Assembly: GCA_020466095.1 (NCBI GenBank)
Contig: CM035808.1
Location: 31,930,391-31,994,390, forward strand
DNA: 64,000 nucleotides
From: Chlorops oryzae
Taxonomy: Eukaryota > Arthropoda > Insecta > Diptera > Chloropidae
Direction of reading: 5' to 3'
Position numbers and translations under genes: made by a program
Shown here: one piece after another, positions 1-12,285 of the stretch
How positions within the stretch are numbered: the stretch's first letter is position 1
Layout: every line of letters starts with the position of its first letter
The notes under the pieces: model-generated
The model's database searches: none
Seen by the model: the letters and a program-made list of their open reading frames with translations, nothing else
What the model was told of the DNA's origin: nothing

Positions 1-1038
1 CAAAAAATTTTTGATTTTTCTGTCGGTGTGACGAACAAGCTTTATAATGTAAATGGCTGCATCATGTACACAGTATATATCTAACATATCGTCGATAATA
101 AGTGCTGCTACTAATGTGCGTGCCATCTTTTCTCGCTGAAAATTAAAACGAAATGAAGTTTTATGAAATGTTCGTCCATGTAAACACAATCAGCCCTATT
201 CTGAAAAATATTTCACGTGAACTTTTCCGACAGTTTCAATAGAAATTTGTATTGAAACTACCGGAAAAGTTCACGTGAAATATTATTCAGAATAGGTCTG
301 AATAAGTTTTTTTATGACACACTTTGCATCATGCTAAGTTCGTGAACATATATGACCGTATAAAGGGCCCTAATTTTATCTTTATATTTAGTTTGCAACC
401 TTAGGAGACGGATTGGAAAAAAGTTATAAAATTTAAATTTTTTGGGTTTTCCGGCTTTTTATAGTAACAAAAACGGAATAGAATTTTTCGTGCAGGTAGA
501 GAGTTCACATATGAACAATATTCATAGCATAGCTCAAAATTCACACATTATAGTTGCCTTGGTTCGAAACGAAAAGTGTTCACAATATCTCTTTCCACAA
601 GTTCAATTAATTTTAAGAAGTTTTTATTTTTGTTTACTGTTGCTAATGGCGATACAGCTCTCCTTAACCAATAAGCCTGCATTGAAGTTTGCAACGGTTC
701 TATGCGTTTTCTGAAAAATTGCAATTTTCGACTTATGCCACTTTAGTTGCCTATGTGTGAATCTGATTGGAAAGACTGGAAAACTCTTTAGCTCAAACTC
801 TTGGAACTATTTGAGATTTTACTCCGGTATCGATGTCAGTTTATTGGCATTTTCATTTTTAGCATCCATTAGTTATTTAATTATGGCATCATTTGTACCA
901 TTCTTTCCATGTTGATCGCATAAACCGAATGGGAAGCGATCAAGTTTCGGTCCCTTAACGCTCGGTGGGCATCTTTCAGTGTTATGAGGTCATGTTCCTG
1001 TGGGTATCTGAAAATTTAATTTTACATGAGTTCATATT
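1..1038. other. Intergenic DNA downstream of TADA1
   Basis: AT-rich sequence with no open frame that I would call a gene. Short frames, such as the one at 442-714, have no recognisable domain and no splice context. The only clear structure is the long hairpin at 195-296, listed separately. The 3' end of the minus-strand TADA1 transcript should lie in the right part of this stretch. Confidence 0.6.
195..296. repeat. Near-perfect 102-bp hairpin (MITE-like)
   Basis: Two arms of about 46 nt face each other across a loop of about 8 nt (gaaatttg). The left arm begins CCTATTCTGAAAAATATTTC and the right arm ends with its complement, with only a few mismatches. Each arm carries the palindrome TTCACGTGAA. 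I found no clear target-site duplication, so a miniature inverted-repeat transposon is the likeliest but unproven reading. Confidence 0.7.
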
Positions 1039-2895
1039 TCAATCAATGAATAGAATCTCGAACATTTCTTCGCATGCCGAAAGAAAACTTGTTTCCTCAT
1101 TTGAACGGTTGCGCATAAAATTAGGTGAAGTTATCTCTTTGTCCAATTCCAGTGGTACATCATCTACTTTTTGCCGTGTTACAGTATTTCGCACAGAGGG
1201 ATCTCTCAGTTGAGCTCCAACATCGTAGAAAAAAGAGCCCTCACCAGTAACTTTATAGTGCTTTCGCCTCATAATAATTGCAGATATCAGATTCTTTAGA
1301 AGGGCTTGCACTGCCACAGCCATATACTCTGCAACATTGTCTTCCACACTAACAAGCCCGTCTTCCCAAGCTCCAATTAAAAATCGTCCCAACATAAATG
1401 CACCATCAGGAAGAAAGAGTTCCTGCAAAAAAGGAAAACATTAATGAAAAACTTTTTCAAATAATAAGCCTTAAACACAAAATGAAACTTACATTGGCAC
1501 AGAAGCGTTCAGTTGGCAAGATTTGAGCGTTTGCAGTATTTCCAGCTACTGGTCTAATGCATTCCATGTTATCTTCAGCAATAAAGTCTAACACATCATA
1601 CGGATCGAATGTCACATTTTTGGGCTATATGAAAGATTAGTTTAAAATATTACATTTTTAAAAAGAAAAACAGCTTAGTGAGAAAATTACTCATACTAAG
1701 ATAGTAATGGCGCCAAAAAAAAGTAGAACGTGTCGTCAATACAAGATCGATTGGGAACATTGAAAATCGGAAAAAGGTAAAACATACTTTTCTCGAAGTT
1801 CAAATTTATTGGCCACATTTTCGGCATTAAAAACTTATGTACGTTTTGGAAATTTTGTATTCCTCTGAGAGCAAAGGATTTAAAAATTCCTCTAGGAGCT
1901 CAAAAAAAAAAAAAAACTAGAGAGGACACGCCTTTCGTTTGAAAGGGAGTCGAGGAATATACCTTGATACTTTGGAAATATCAATTATTAGGTCGTGGCG
2001 AATGTTAAGCGCCAATAATACAATTTGGGACGATTTTTATCGGGCCAGATCGGTACAGATTTAAACATTTTCCACAATCAATTTTTGGGGGTCATATATC
2101 ATCACATATTATTACAAACTTTTCAGAGCGTAACGGGGAATAATAAAACTCGGTCAAGACGGCGATCTCAATATGTCGGCGCAGATAGTGGAATTCCGGC
2201 TTTAAATTGACATGAACCATGATACAAGAAAACAAGATAGCGCCACTTCAGCCCGATAATGTCAGAAATACAAAATGAGAGCTTCTTTGTTGTTGTTTTG
2301 CATTTTAATCCCAACGTCACAACTATACTTTAGGGAAACAACAACAATGCGAATGCTACAAAATAGCGGTACCCGAAGTGGTAGCGCTATATTGCTCTCT
2401 TTGTATCATGGACATGAACATTGACAATCACATTCCAAAGTTCGTATTATGTTATGTTAGATATTTTGTTTTGATCAGGGTTTGAATTTCTTACCATAAA
2501 TGAGCGATGAGTGGTTCGTTTACGTTTTCGGCTGCTGCTGCTTCGATTACTTGATTTTGATTCTGAAAGAAAAACGTTATATTAATCAAACTGTACAATG
2601 GCAACTGGGTACACTTACCTGTTCCTGACGCGCTGGGAACATTTACTGGTGTTGTGGGTTGAGGCATATGAAAGGCATCGATCTTATTGAGTATTGCTAT
2701 TAAGAACTGATTGTGCAAATGCATTGTGTCAGATGAAAGGATTTTTCTAGAATTTATATCAAATTCTTCTTTTGACCATTTGTTGCGGAACCACATTTTC
2801 ATGTTAGATAAGTATTTGCTTGCGCTTTCTCCTAAGGCTGCCATTAGAGCTGTCTTCGTTATTATCACGCGATCATTTAGATCATTCATTTTCAT
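1039..2895 (-). CDS. TADA1: Transcriptional adapter 1 (SAGA subunit ADA1)
   Basis: Core structural subunit of the nuclear SAGA histone-acetyltransferase coactivator; it carries a histone-fold-like region that pairs with a TAF partner. Exons on the minus strand are 2895-2619, 2562-2495, 1624-1493 and 1422-1039, giving 286 aa in frame. Recognition rests on the N-terminal block (ALGES..KYLSNMKMWF, KEEFD, LHNQFLIAIL), which matches the TADA1 start, and on LLKNLISAIIMRRKHYK in the last exon, matching the conserved ADA1 motif. The 68-nt exon 2 encodes a basic serine-arginine stretch (SSSRKRKRTTHR) that could be a nuclear signal. The protein is somewhat shorter than the vertebrate one (about 335 aa), mainly at the C-terminus. 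The 5' end lies only about 45 bp from an inverted-repeat element. Confidence 0.88.
2218..2410. mobile_element. 193-bp MITE with 9-bp target duplication, in TADA1 intron 2
   Basis: The termini are inverted (CATGATACAAG at the left, CTTTGTATCATG at the right), with further inner complementarity around AGCGCCACTTC and GAAGTGGTAGCGCT. The 9-mer GACATGAAC stands directly outside both ends (2209-2217 and 2411-2419). A 9-bp duplication is typical of Mutator-like (MULE) elements. There is no coding capacity. Confidence 0.75.
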
Positions 2896-3482
2896 TTTCC
2901 TTAATCGTTAAAGTTGTTTAGAAGAACAACAAATTGATTACCCAGCAAGCCACATACGCGTATTAATCTAGGTTACTCACTAGATTTATACACGGATTCT
3001 TTCAGTCACACGCAAATGGGCGAATATAGATTTATACTTGTTTAACTTGTGTACGAATAGCAGCTCTCACACTCTCTCGACTAAAATCATTAGCATGTGT
3101 GAGTGTGCCCTGTAAAACACGATACTTGTTTGCATGCAAAGTGCCCCTGCAGTAATTCCAACTACTCTCCAACTACTCCCCAACTAGTCACAAAAATACC
3201 AGGACTACTCCCTCTTAATTTGCCAACCAATGCTTTGAACTGTCTTTTTTAACATTGAACTGTCATTGGCAAATAACTAGTCACAGGTTTTGCTCATATG
3301 AACTAGACCTGTAGTATATACAAATGGGTCGATTTTAGGTCAATTTGTATTTTTGCATATTTTATGAAAAAAAAAATTATTTTTTCCTCTACGTTTTAAA
3401 TTTTGTATTCTTTTTTGTTTATTTGAGTAACTTTGTTTTATAAATCTTTTTTTTAATTCTTTTTTTTTTAATTTTTTCGCTT

Positions 3483-3550
3483 TTCCCGAGCCTTGAACCT
3501 GGACCTCTGGGCTGGTAATACGGCGTTTTAACCATCACGCTAGGCAAGCA
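3483..3550 (-). repeat. tRNA-like segment (SINE head or degenerate tRNA)
   Basis: Read on the minus strand it has an A-box-like TAGCGTGATGGTTAA and a B-box-like GGTTCAAGGCTC at tRNA spacing. The arms do not close into a convincing cloverleaf and the segment lies inside a transposon. A tRNA-derived SINE head or a tRNA pseudogene is therefore more likely than a working tRNA. Confidence 0.45.
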
Positions 3551-3727
3551 AATTGAACTTGCTGATCAAAATGTTAACTTGAGTTTTATTTTAGATTGCT
3601 TATTTTTCCCGTTTTCGGGAAACGCCCGCATAAGGAAAAATTTTTTGTTTATTTTAAAATTAACAATTAAAAAAATTAATTTAAATTTAAACAAAAAAAC
3701 CTTAATAATTGAAAAAAAAAAACAAAT

Positions 3728-3806
3728 ATTCCCGACTGAGCCAGGGCTCGATCCCCGTCCTTCTAGGCTGCAAGACCAAGTTCTTAACCACTCAGCCAAC
3801 CTCCTT
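3728..3806 (-). repeat. Second tRNA-like segment (Ser/Leu-type A box)
   Basis: The minus strand reads TGGCTGAGTGGTTAAGA, very close to the A box of tRNA-Ser and tRNA-Leu genes, and about 40 nt later GGGATCGAGCCC, a B-box variant. The T-arm and acceptor stem are imperfect. Like the 3.5-kb segment, it is followed on the plus strand by gatcaaaatg, suggesting the two are related SINE copies. Confidence 0.5.
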
Positions 3807-4279
3807 CGACAGCGCGGCGATCAAAATGCAAACATAAAGCAGACAAGAAAATTTTTTTTTCTGCTTCGCCATCGATCTCTTTCGGAGTAACCGGCGGTGA
3901 CACCGATTGAGATGCACCCAAGTCTAGACGCTCTCCATATATATTATGGTCTAGTTGCTTATGGTCTCACCTAAGGTCGGTCGTAATTTGCAAATTGACC
4001 GCCCTATTACTACAGGGGCACTATAGTGCATATATACACTCACGAAATATTGTGCTACACTCACACATGCTAATGATTTTATTCAACAGAGTGCGACAGA
4101 TGGTACACGTACACAAGATAAACAAGTATAAATCTATATTCTCCCATTTGCGTGTGACTGAAAGAATCCGTGTATAAAACTAGTGAGTAACCTAGATTAA
4201 TACGCGTATCCGGCTTGAAGGGATAGCATGATGTTTTGTAAATGTGTGAGTGCAAACAAGTATCGTGATTTGCTGGGTA

Positions 4280-5008
4280 GTAGCCAGCAGTGCTGCCACT
4301 TTGCGGATAATTATACGAAATCTGTATCTTTTCGCATCTTCAATGTATAATTTATTTTTTGAACAATTTATGTACAATTCAGGCGAATTGCTATTTTTCA
4401 AAGATATATTTGTTTGTAAGAAAAATTTGTTTTAGGTGAGCCAGCATGCTGGTGTAGTTTATCGGCCGAATTGTTGTTGATCGACTAATTTCAATATATG
4501 AGGCAAAATTTATTACGAAAATTATGATTTATTGTGGCCAAACTGAACGTAATATTTTGTGTAACGAGTGCGTGGATGATTTGGTTTAATCAAACCTTAT
4601 ACACAATCGAATTTCGTGTGATGATAACGATGCATGTTGAAGCTGTGAAACTCAGTTCTTTTTACTTGTCGGGTCAGTAACGCTGAAAATAAAGACATCT
4701 GATGTTTTATGTAACATGTTGATTTTACGAAAATAGTATCGGAGGCTGCAAGTAGCCAGCAGTGCTGCCATTTGCGGATCATATTATACGAAATCTGTAT
4801 TTTTCGCATCTTCAATGTATAATTTATTTTTTTGAACAATTTATGTACAATTCAGGCGAATTGACTATTTTTCAAAGATATATTTGTTTGTAAGATAAAA
4901 TTTGTTTAGGTGAGCCAGCATTGCTGGTGTAGTTTATCGGCCGAATTGTTGTTGATCGACTAATTTCAATATATGAGGCAAAATTTATTACGAAAAATTA
5001 TCGATTTA
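4280..5008. repeat. Direct repeat, two copies of about 255 bp
   Basis: Copies lie at about 4280-4531 and 4752-5008, separated by about 220 bp of unrelated sequence. Both start TAGCCAGCAGTGCTGCCA and run through TACGAAATCTGTAT, TTCGCATCTTCAATG, GTGTAGTTTATCGGCCG and TTGTTGTTGATCGACTAATT. They differ mainly by single-base indels in homopolymers. A partial inverted end (tggcagcact) occurs at 5213-5222. It may be a decayed hAT-like element with an internal duplication. Confidence 0.65.
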
Positions 5009-5331
5009 TATGTAAGGGCTGTCAGAACGTCACTCGTAGAAATTTAGCTCATCAATTTAGCAAACGTATCGTGTAACCATAATGTAAAGTGTAAAATGGT
5101 TTGTTTTCCCTTGTGTATCTTTTATGTATAGTATTCAATAAATTATATGTACTTTGTTGTACTATACTTTGTTCGAAAAGATACATTTTTTGTAGAATTT
5201 ATCTAAGAATTTGTGGCAGCACTAGAAATAAATGCCAAGTTATAACCGGACACGGTGATAAAACCCCGTTATAAGCACATATATATCAACAAATAAGCAA
5301 AACATAACGTTGTTATTTTTAATAGATTCCG

Positions 5332-8300
5332 ATGTATTCATCTTGCAGAACAACACTATCGGATAAAATATTTGATGAAATTTCGCTAGAAGGCTTGGAG
5401 GGCGTAACACTATCAAGTGAGAGGTCTTTCAAAATCAATAGAAATTCAAATACTAATATTAATTCATTTCTAAGCACTATGGCTATACCTGGAAGAGTCG
5501 TTGAAGATAAAGGACATGCCAGAGAAATTGAAAACAGATATTTGGCATTTCATTCAAAGAAACACTTCACAACTTCAATTTTATGAACTGCCAACAAGCC
5601 GTCCAACTTTGCCACTTTATAAACGTTTTGAAGTTCTTGATGGTGATTACGGAGTTCCTGTGTGCAAGGTGAGCCTTTATTAGCAATAAGCCTTTCATCT
5701 AATATTGTCCTGATTTGATGATTATTAAAGAATGAAAGCCCACAACGACGTTATAAATTGGTTCCCATACAGGACAACGGCATAATAGGTTCTTGTGAAT
5801 GCTATAAAGAAAGAAGTGAAATCCCATCGGATTGCATTAAAGAAATGAGTCTGGATGGTGTCAATAACAAGTTAGTATATTCTATTTCGTGTTTTGTATA
5901 GATTACTTTAAATCAATATTTATTGTAGATATGGTGAACGTTTTGTCATAGTTGCTTCACAAGAGCTTCGTTACAATGCTTTATTTCCTCCATCCATAAT
6001 AATACAGAAAGATATAAATGCGCAACTTTATTCCATGCTGGAAATTATTGGACGGTCAAGGCACAATGGAGAAACAACGTCTGGTTCATCGTCGTTGCAA
6101 GATTACTGTAAAGACGCAACGTTCGTGTTTTACATAAAGTAAGGAAATAATTTAATATTGATTGCTCTTTGTCTAATAAAATGTGTTGTATAAACTTTGA
6201 AGAAACCAACTTGTCAAAATGGGAGTTGTTGCCACTCAGAACTACAATGAGTTACGCAAAGGTCGTTTGATGCTCACAACACTTATGAGACTGCCGAGAT
6301 TTTATACAGCGCACCAAAATGCTCTAGATTTCGTTATAGAAACTACATTCAACGCAGTAAAAGCCTCGCCAAATCAAAGCCTTCCTTTGATAGAACTACG
6401 TTCTCATTTTCCCGCTGAAGAGAAATTCACTTCCCTTAAAAAGATTGTACAGACTCATCAATTCCGACGCGTATTCGATGTTAACGTGAGTTCAAAATCT
6501 TTGAGCTAATTTGTTATTCTAAAAGAAACTTGTATCACAAATATAACCAGTCTATTCCATATCCATCGACATCTAATAAATCTAAATCGTCTTCCCGAGA
6601 GAGCAAAGGGCGCATTAGAATTGTTGTAAGCTTACGTGACCCAAGTATGTCTTCGGAGGATCTCTTTAAAGAAAGAGAAAACGACGAAAACTTTGACGAA
6701 CCGACTGAAGGTAAATGCTGAAACGAATCAAATAAAATTTTGAAAATAAGAGATTTTTTATTTTGTAAAAGTTAACAATTCATCCTTCAACTCGATGGCA
6801 TATGTTGATATGTTGGTGAAAGACCAAATTTATAATGCCATCTTTCGTCATGGAGTAAGGGGCTTAAGCCAATCAGAATTGGTATGCTATTTGGGTATAG
6901 CCAATTTGGCCATACGTCAAGTAATAAAATTTCTAGAGAAAAAACGCTTGGTTTCAGCGTATTACAGAGATGCAGGACGACAAAGAGTTAAGATGTAAGA
7001 TAAAAGCCGTCACATATACTTCGATTTAAAAGTGATATATTATTTGTTCACTCTATATATATCGTTAGGTATGTAACCATCGAATATGCCGAGAGCGCAA
7101 AGAGTTACAATGCTTCCGTGCAGGAAATAAAGAAACTTAAATGCGATGATGAGCCTGTGAGTAGTAAAAAATCATGTAATACACAAATATGTATGTGTGT
7201 TTCTTTGTTCCGAGTCCGAATTCAAAAATTCCAAATCACTTTGATTTCGAGTTTTTTTTTTTTAATTCAGACTCGACTTCTAGAACAGTCCTGATAGTCT
7301 CTATTTGCAATTAACTAATTATAAAATATTTTTAGACTCTCCCACCTCCGAGCGAGCAAAAACTCTTGGAAGTTGCAGAAATTCAATCGACTGTACAACA
7401 TTACAAGTACGTTTTAAAACAAACACGGGAATTGTCTAATCGTCAAATTTCACGAACAGCTTTGGTTATTAAAGCCCTTAACGAAAAGTGTTTAATCCAT
7501 GTATTCGAAATAGCCAATTTAATTGCAGCGAAAGAAAAAGAGCTTGGATTTAAAGACGCTGCATGTCGCAAATCCATTCGTCGAATACTGAATCACTTGA
7601 ACGAGAATGGAACCGTGAACATTTACGAAGTCGTACTTAAATTGGTAAATGAAAAAAATACGCGCGTTCATCGTTTTGTCACGCACCCAAAGATCCATAT
7701 CGATCACGAGGTTATAAAAAAAGAAATTTTAAGTTTGAAGACAGCATTTTATTTGAAAATTGAAGAACAACGCCTTCAATTGGAATCGTCACGTCAAGCG
7801 GCTGAATTGAAATTGGAAAAGAAAGCAAGAGAAAAATTAAATAAGGAAGCCCAAAAGAAAAAAGCTGAACAGAAAAGAGAAGTTTTTCAAAAAATTCCAA
7901 AATTCCTTGTTTCCCGTTTTATGCATGAGTTCCTTTATTACATTGTTGTGGAACTTAGTGAATATAAAGCATCAGAGGAAATTACAGAAGAAGTTATTCA
8001 AAACTGGAAACAAACCGAACCGTCTTTGTTAACTAAAGAGTATATGGAACTCTTAAAGAATGAAGATGTTGGCGTCAAAGCTTACAGCTCTGAATTAACT
8101 TGGCGAACATTTATACCGCCATTACCCAAATATCCCGATAAGCCTGCCGGTTGGGTTTACTTATTTGATGCCATTGAACGATTGCCTTTATCAATTTTCA
8201 TGAAAATATTTCGTTTGGAAAACAATCTCCATGAAAGTCTCGAAAAGTACGTCTCACATCCCATACGTCAGCATTATCTCATTAATCAGTTACCGGTAGA

Positions 8301-11300
8301 ATTAAACACGCTAATAAACCGTATTTACATGCAAAAAGTGTTCCTAACTGTCCTCAAGCTGTTGAATAATATGGGCCTAGTTCAAGTTAGCGATCAAATA
8401 AGCAAACAAGATAAATTGAGAATGTGGGTCTTCTTCAATAGGAACGCAATTATTATGGACACTACAACGTCTGAGGCAAGTTATTCACGTATCAACCCCG
8501 ATCGGAAATACGAATCAATACGCTACGTTTTCAATACATTCGAAGACGTCTATCGTTATTGGATGAACCTGCAAAGAATTTGCATCTATACGAAATTGGG
8601 CTTTAGAAAAGATACTGGCATAAGGCATAAGCAACGCCTAAAGGAGCTGTCTTTTGTCGAATTTGTTGAGTTCGATGAGGCCATATTGAAAGACAATGGC
8701 TATTTACCTGGAGATGGCTTGGGTGCCGCTGGATTTTCAACGGAACTCTTTGCCCATGTTTTTCGTAATTGGTCGTGGGCGATAACATCAAGTTCTAAAC
8801 TGAAGAATAGCTCCTTAAGTCACAATCGTAGAACTCAAATATCTGGAGTTAAAAAAGTTCTTCGAGTTAAAAAGGCGGCACGCAAGAAACAAGCCATTCC
8901 CGTCGCTTTGGTCAAAAGAATGCTTCCGATGCTAGGTGGCTCAAAAAGTTCAGCCAGCAGTACAACTCAAGTTGTAAAACGTAGTAAATCAAACTTTAGA
9001 GATGCGATCGATCGTGAAGCATTAAAGAATATGCGTACTTTGCGAGTCACATGGAAAGCGGAAGAAGATAAATTGCTAAAAATGGCACGTGCTGTATATG
9101 TTTTTCTATCGCCACCTGTAATCTCATTACCATTAGTTACAGTAAGCCAAATATGTCGTGATCTTATACGACATACAATCGGTATACGGAATAAAACAAT
9201 TCAGGCTTGTTTGCGCCGCTATCACTTTCTCATTAAAAATAATCGACATTTGCCTGAAACTCCACTCTGGCTGAATATGCTCCAGACCAATGATAAACTC
9301 ACAGAAAAATACAGTGATGATTTCATAATGCAACTTAAACAAGTCTATCCTGACCGTAATGAATTCTGCAACGCACTGACCCTACATTTCATACAAATTA
9401 TGTGTTATCTTTTCAAACAAATTCACAATATTGAGGAATCTGTTGGACCAAGATTTTGCATACCAGATAGCATAGCGGAACTCCAAAATCTTTATTTTAT
9501 TCGAACGCATGCCAAAAACGATGAAAAACTCGTATTGCATGAGAATCCCAAAACGGATTATGATCTTAAAGTTTCCGTTGTCTATGGACTTTTGCACTGT
9601 TCGATGTGCTCCATACGCGATAAGACACTCTACACCTTACAGGCATTCGAAATATTCAAGCACTTTTCTGAAGAAGTGTTGAAATCCGCATACACAAAAG
9701 CACGTAGCGATGGTTTAGCAGTGGTATTAAAACGAAGATACATGACGTCTCAATCAATATCTTCGCATCTAACAGGACCGTCATATTTATTGTCTTCGAA
9801 GTACCGTTTAAAATTAATATTCCTTAAAATTCCTTATCAGACATATGAAGCCATTCATAATGCACTTGTAAATATTTTCGAAGCAATTTTTTCCTCAAAT
9901 GATTCGACGGCTGCTGCACCACAACACTACGAGTTAAAATCCCCACACGTCGGACAATTAATATTTATGTCAGAAGGCTTAGCTAAAAGCTGCTGGAATA
10001 TTAGTTCACAATTTCCTACGAGTATACTAACAGTAGATTCGGAGCAACCCATTTTTTCCTCAGATCGAATATTACATCATTATCATAAGATTCTAGACAA
10101 CGCACCAAAAATTGAATATATAAAAAATTTCAACAGCGAAAACATAGAAAAACGAGTGAGTATATTATACCTATCAAAGAAAATTGTTAAAAACCACCAC
10201 TTTTAACCACCACTTCTCCAGCAGGTCCGAGTGAAATTTCATTCAGCAAATCTAAGCTATAAAATCTATTACACCCCATATGATCTCATATCGAAGCTTC
10301 CTCCAAGATATTTGCACTTTTTCTGCGCCCTTGATCATCTTCAACAATGTGTTGATATTAATTTAAGTAAACTTCATCGTCGTGAGGATGATGTTCTGGA
10401 CTGCCCGTTCAATTGTATTATGAAAAATGCAAATTACTTAGATGCCATTGAAAGGATCGTACATCAGAAGAAAAACGTTATCAACGAACTCCAAGAAACT
10501 ACCGCTCAGAAGCTACTCAATCAAGTAACAAGTGGAACTACAATAAAAATTCAAAATTCCAATTTGCTTTCAGTCGTTCGTATGCTTGAAAAAGCATGGC
10601 GAGAAAGAGAAGAGCAAGCCGATCGCAAAGACTTTGGAAAGAAATTTATGCCATCAAAGGATAGAAAAGTGATTGATTGGTTGAAAATATGTCAGAATAT
10701 TTTGGAATTCAACACTGAAGACGATGAAGTTGACAAAAGTGATGAATATGAGCCACTTTTAACAAAGGACGATCGTATGCGCGATGCCTTTGTTATAAAT
10801 CTTCCAACAATACAAATTGAACCGTCGGATGTGTTGCGTTTAGATAAGAAGGTACAATACAACACTTGGGACGTCCCACAATCTTTATTGCCTGTCGAAG
10901 CAACACGTGATGGCATTTTAGAAAAAATCAAGAGGTAAGGATTCTTTAAAATTATTACAATTCAACTAAAACAACTAGATTTTTCCATAGCGATTCAATA
11001 TGGAAGTACACAGAAGAAACTTTGAAGACATTAATCCCAAAATTGAAAGAGCTTAAATTCAGTGCTATGGAACGGAAGCATATGGAAGAAATATATGATT
11101 TCATAGAAACCAAAAAATTCGGGGTGTCATTCAAAAAATTGCTGGTAAATTAATTATTCCAGTACCACATAATCGTAAAGCAATGCTAAAAAAAAAAAGG
11201 AACGACAAAACTCAGTTCCTACTTTATCTTTTACAAAATTTTACAAAATTTTATTAGCATTGCCTTACGATCGGAAACAGTTGTATTAAAAGTATAAAAC

Positions 11301-12180
11301 CAAATAATTTACAATTTATCTTGATCGAAAACTTTGCAGCATGAGTTCCCCTATAGGAAATTCTTAAACCGTGCACTGACATTTTTAACGGAAAATTTCC
11401 TTGTTAAACGAGTTGGAGTTTCGATACACGTTTATGTGCACAAATCGCATTTAAGAGAATGGGTAGTTCATACATTTCACATTACCACACGCGATCACGA
11501 AAACTTAAAGGCACAAAAACGAATTCACGATCAAGATAAGCCCTCATGTTCCGCTAAAAGGCTTAAAAGAGATCAAGATCAGGAAATGCCAAATGAAGCA
11601 AACACAACACTGCCTGAAATCGGTAAAGAGGCGCTTGAGTTACCCAAAGAAAGGTAGAACACCAATTATGCCCTTTAATGGCGATCTTAATTTGCTTTTT
11701 TTTTTTTTTTTTTGTTTTTTAAAGAGATGTTATAGTGTTGCGCCCCCGCCCATGGATACGTTTAAATGGCTCCTTAAATCGTCGTGTCATAGATAGATGG
11801 CTGGGCTCAATTCTTTCTGAATGCACTGCTCGTTATGGTCGTTTTGTATCAGAACTCTGCGAACATTTCCAAAACATGTACCCAGCAGATATTCATTTCT
11901 TACTAGAAATCCTCTCTCATATGGAATGCATAAGTCTCAAAGAAATTCATACCGAGGATATTGATCTTTTTGCTGACTACAAAAATATCGAAGAGTGTAA
12001 GTACAATAAGGAATATAAACTTTTATATAAGAATATAGACATTTTGTTTTTTTGCAATTTTCAGTCTCAGTTGATGAGATTGTTGATCCAGACTGTACTT
12101 ATGTTGTTGTTTCGCCAGACGCTCTCACGCGTTTGACGAATTTTATTGGTGATAAGAAATACAACGTCGAATTTATTTAA
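5332..12180 (+). CDS. GTF3C1: General transcription factor 3C polypeptide 1 (TFIIIC box-B-binding subunit)
   Basis: Largest TFIIIC subunit; it binds the B box of tRNA-type genes in the nucleus and helps place TFIIIB for RNA polymerase III. Exons: 5332-5416, 5475-5668, 5773-5870, 5929-6138, 6203-6485, 6551-6710, 6772-6994, 7069-7156, 7336-10155, 10225-10934, 10991-11144, 11340-11653, 11725-11996 and 12065-12180. They join in frame to 1908 aa (human about 2100). Family matches include ISLEGLEGVTLS at the N-terminus, RFVIVASQELRYNAL, the winged-helix block HGVRGLSQSELVCYLGI, CRKSIRRILNHLNENG, TWRTFIPPLP and LPLSIFMKIF, and RLNGSLNRRVIDRWLG near the C-terminus. The 2.8-kb exon 9 carries most of the middle, including a charged coiled-coil-like stretch. 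The last acceptor has two possible AGs 6 nt apart (a two-codon choice). Convergent with XPNPEP3. Confidence 0.93.
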
Positions 12181-12184
12181 TAAA
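12172..12184. terminator. Two-way polyadenylation signal between convergent genes
   Basis: The sequence tttatttaataaa holds AATAAA on the plus strand at 12179-12184, overlapping the GTF3C1 stop codon TAA, and AATAAA on the minus strand at 12177-12172, about 110 nt past the XPNPEP3 stop. One short near-palindrome can therefore serve both transcripts, whose 3' ends would overlap. Confidence 0.6.
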
Positions 12185-12285
12185 GGATGATTGATTTAAA
12201 TTATGATTTAAAAACAAAGCTAAGACGGAAGTAACACAACAATGGGTTTCAGTATTATCAATCAGTCGGTGGAAGAGCAGGTTTG

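Larger units (their letters stand above)
3145..4017. mobile_element. CCCTGCAGTAAT-family element nested in the foldback element
   Basis: It starts CCCTGCAGTAATTCC and ends ATTACTACAGGG, the same terminal signature as the elements at 40116-40534, 57595-57948 and 63471-63824. Internal text (ccaactagtcacaaaaatacca, tttgccaaccaatgcttt) is shared with the 57.6-kb copy. It is longer than its relatives because it holds the tRNA-like segments. Confidence 0.65.
2941..4277. mobile_element. Long-TIR (foldback) element with nested insertions
   Basis: The left arm (about 2941-3140) and right arm (about 4020-4277) are inverted copies. Both contain ACGCGTATTAATCTAGG, TAACTAGGTTACTCACTAG-type sequence, the run ATACACGGATTCTTTCAGTC and GATACTTGTTTGCA. 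Outer ends are CCCAGCAAG and TTGCTGGG, each flanked by TA, consistent with a TA target duplication. Inside sit a second inverted-repeat element (3145-4017) and two tRNA-like segments. No transposase frame is visible. The outer left end is about 45 bp from the TADA1 start codon. Confidence 0.7.

Noticed and set aside
442..714. 90-codon ORF at the left edge
   Set aside because: No ATG with support, no domain, and AT-rich composition expected of non-coding DNA.
3566..3890. ORFs across the tRNA-like segments
   Set aside because: They run through SINE-like and low-complexity DNA; the MAEWLRTWSCSLEGRGSSP-type start is translation of the tRNA-like region.
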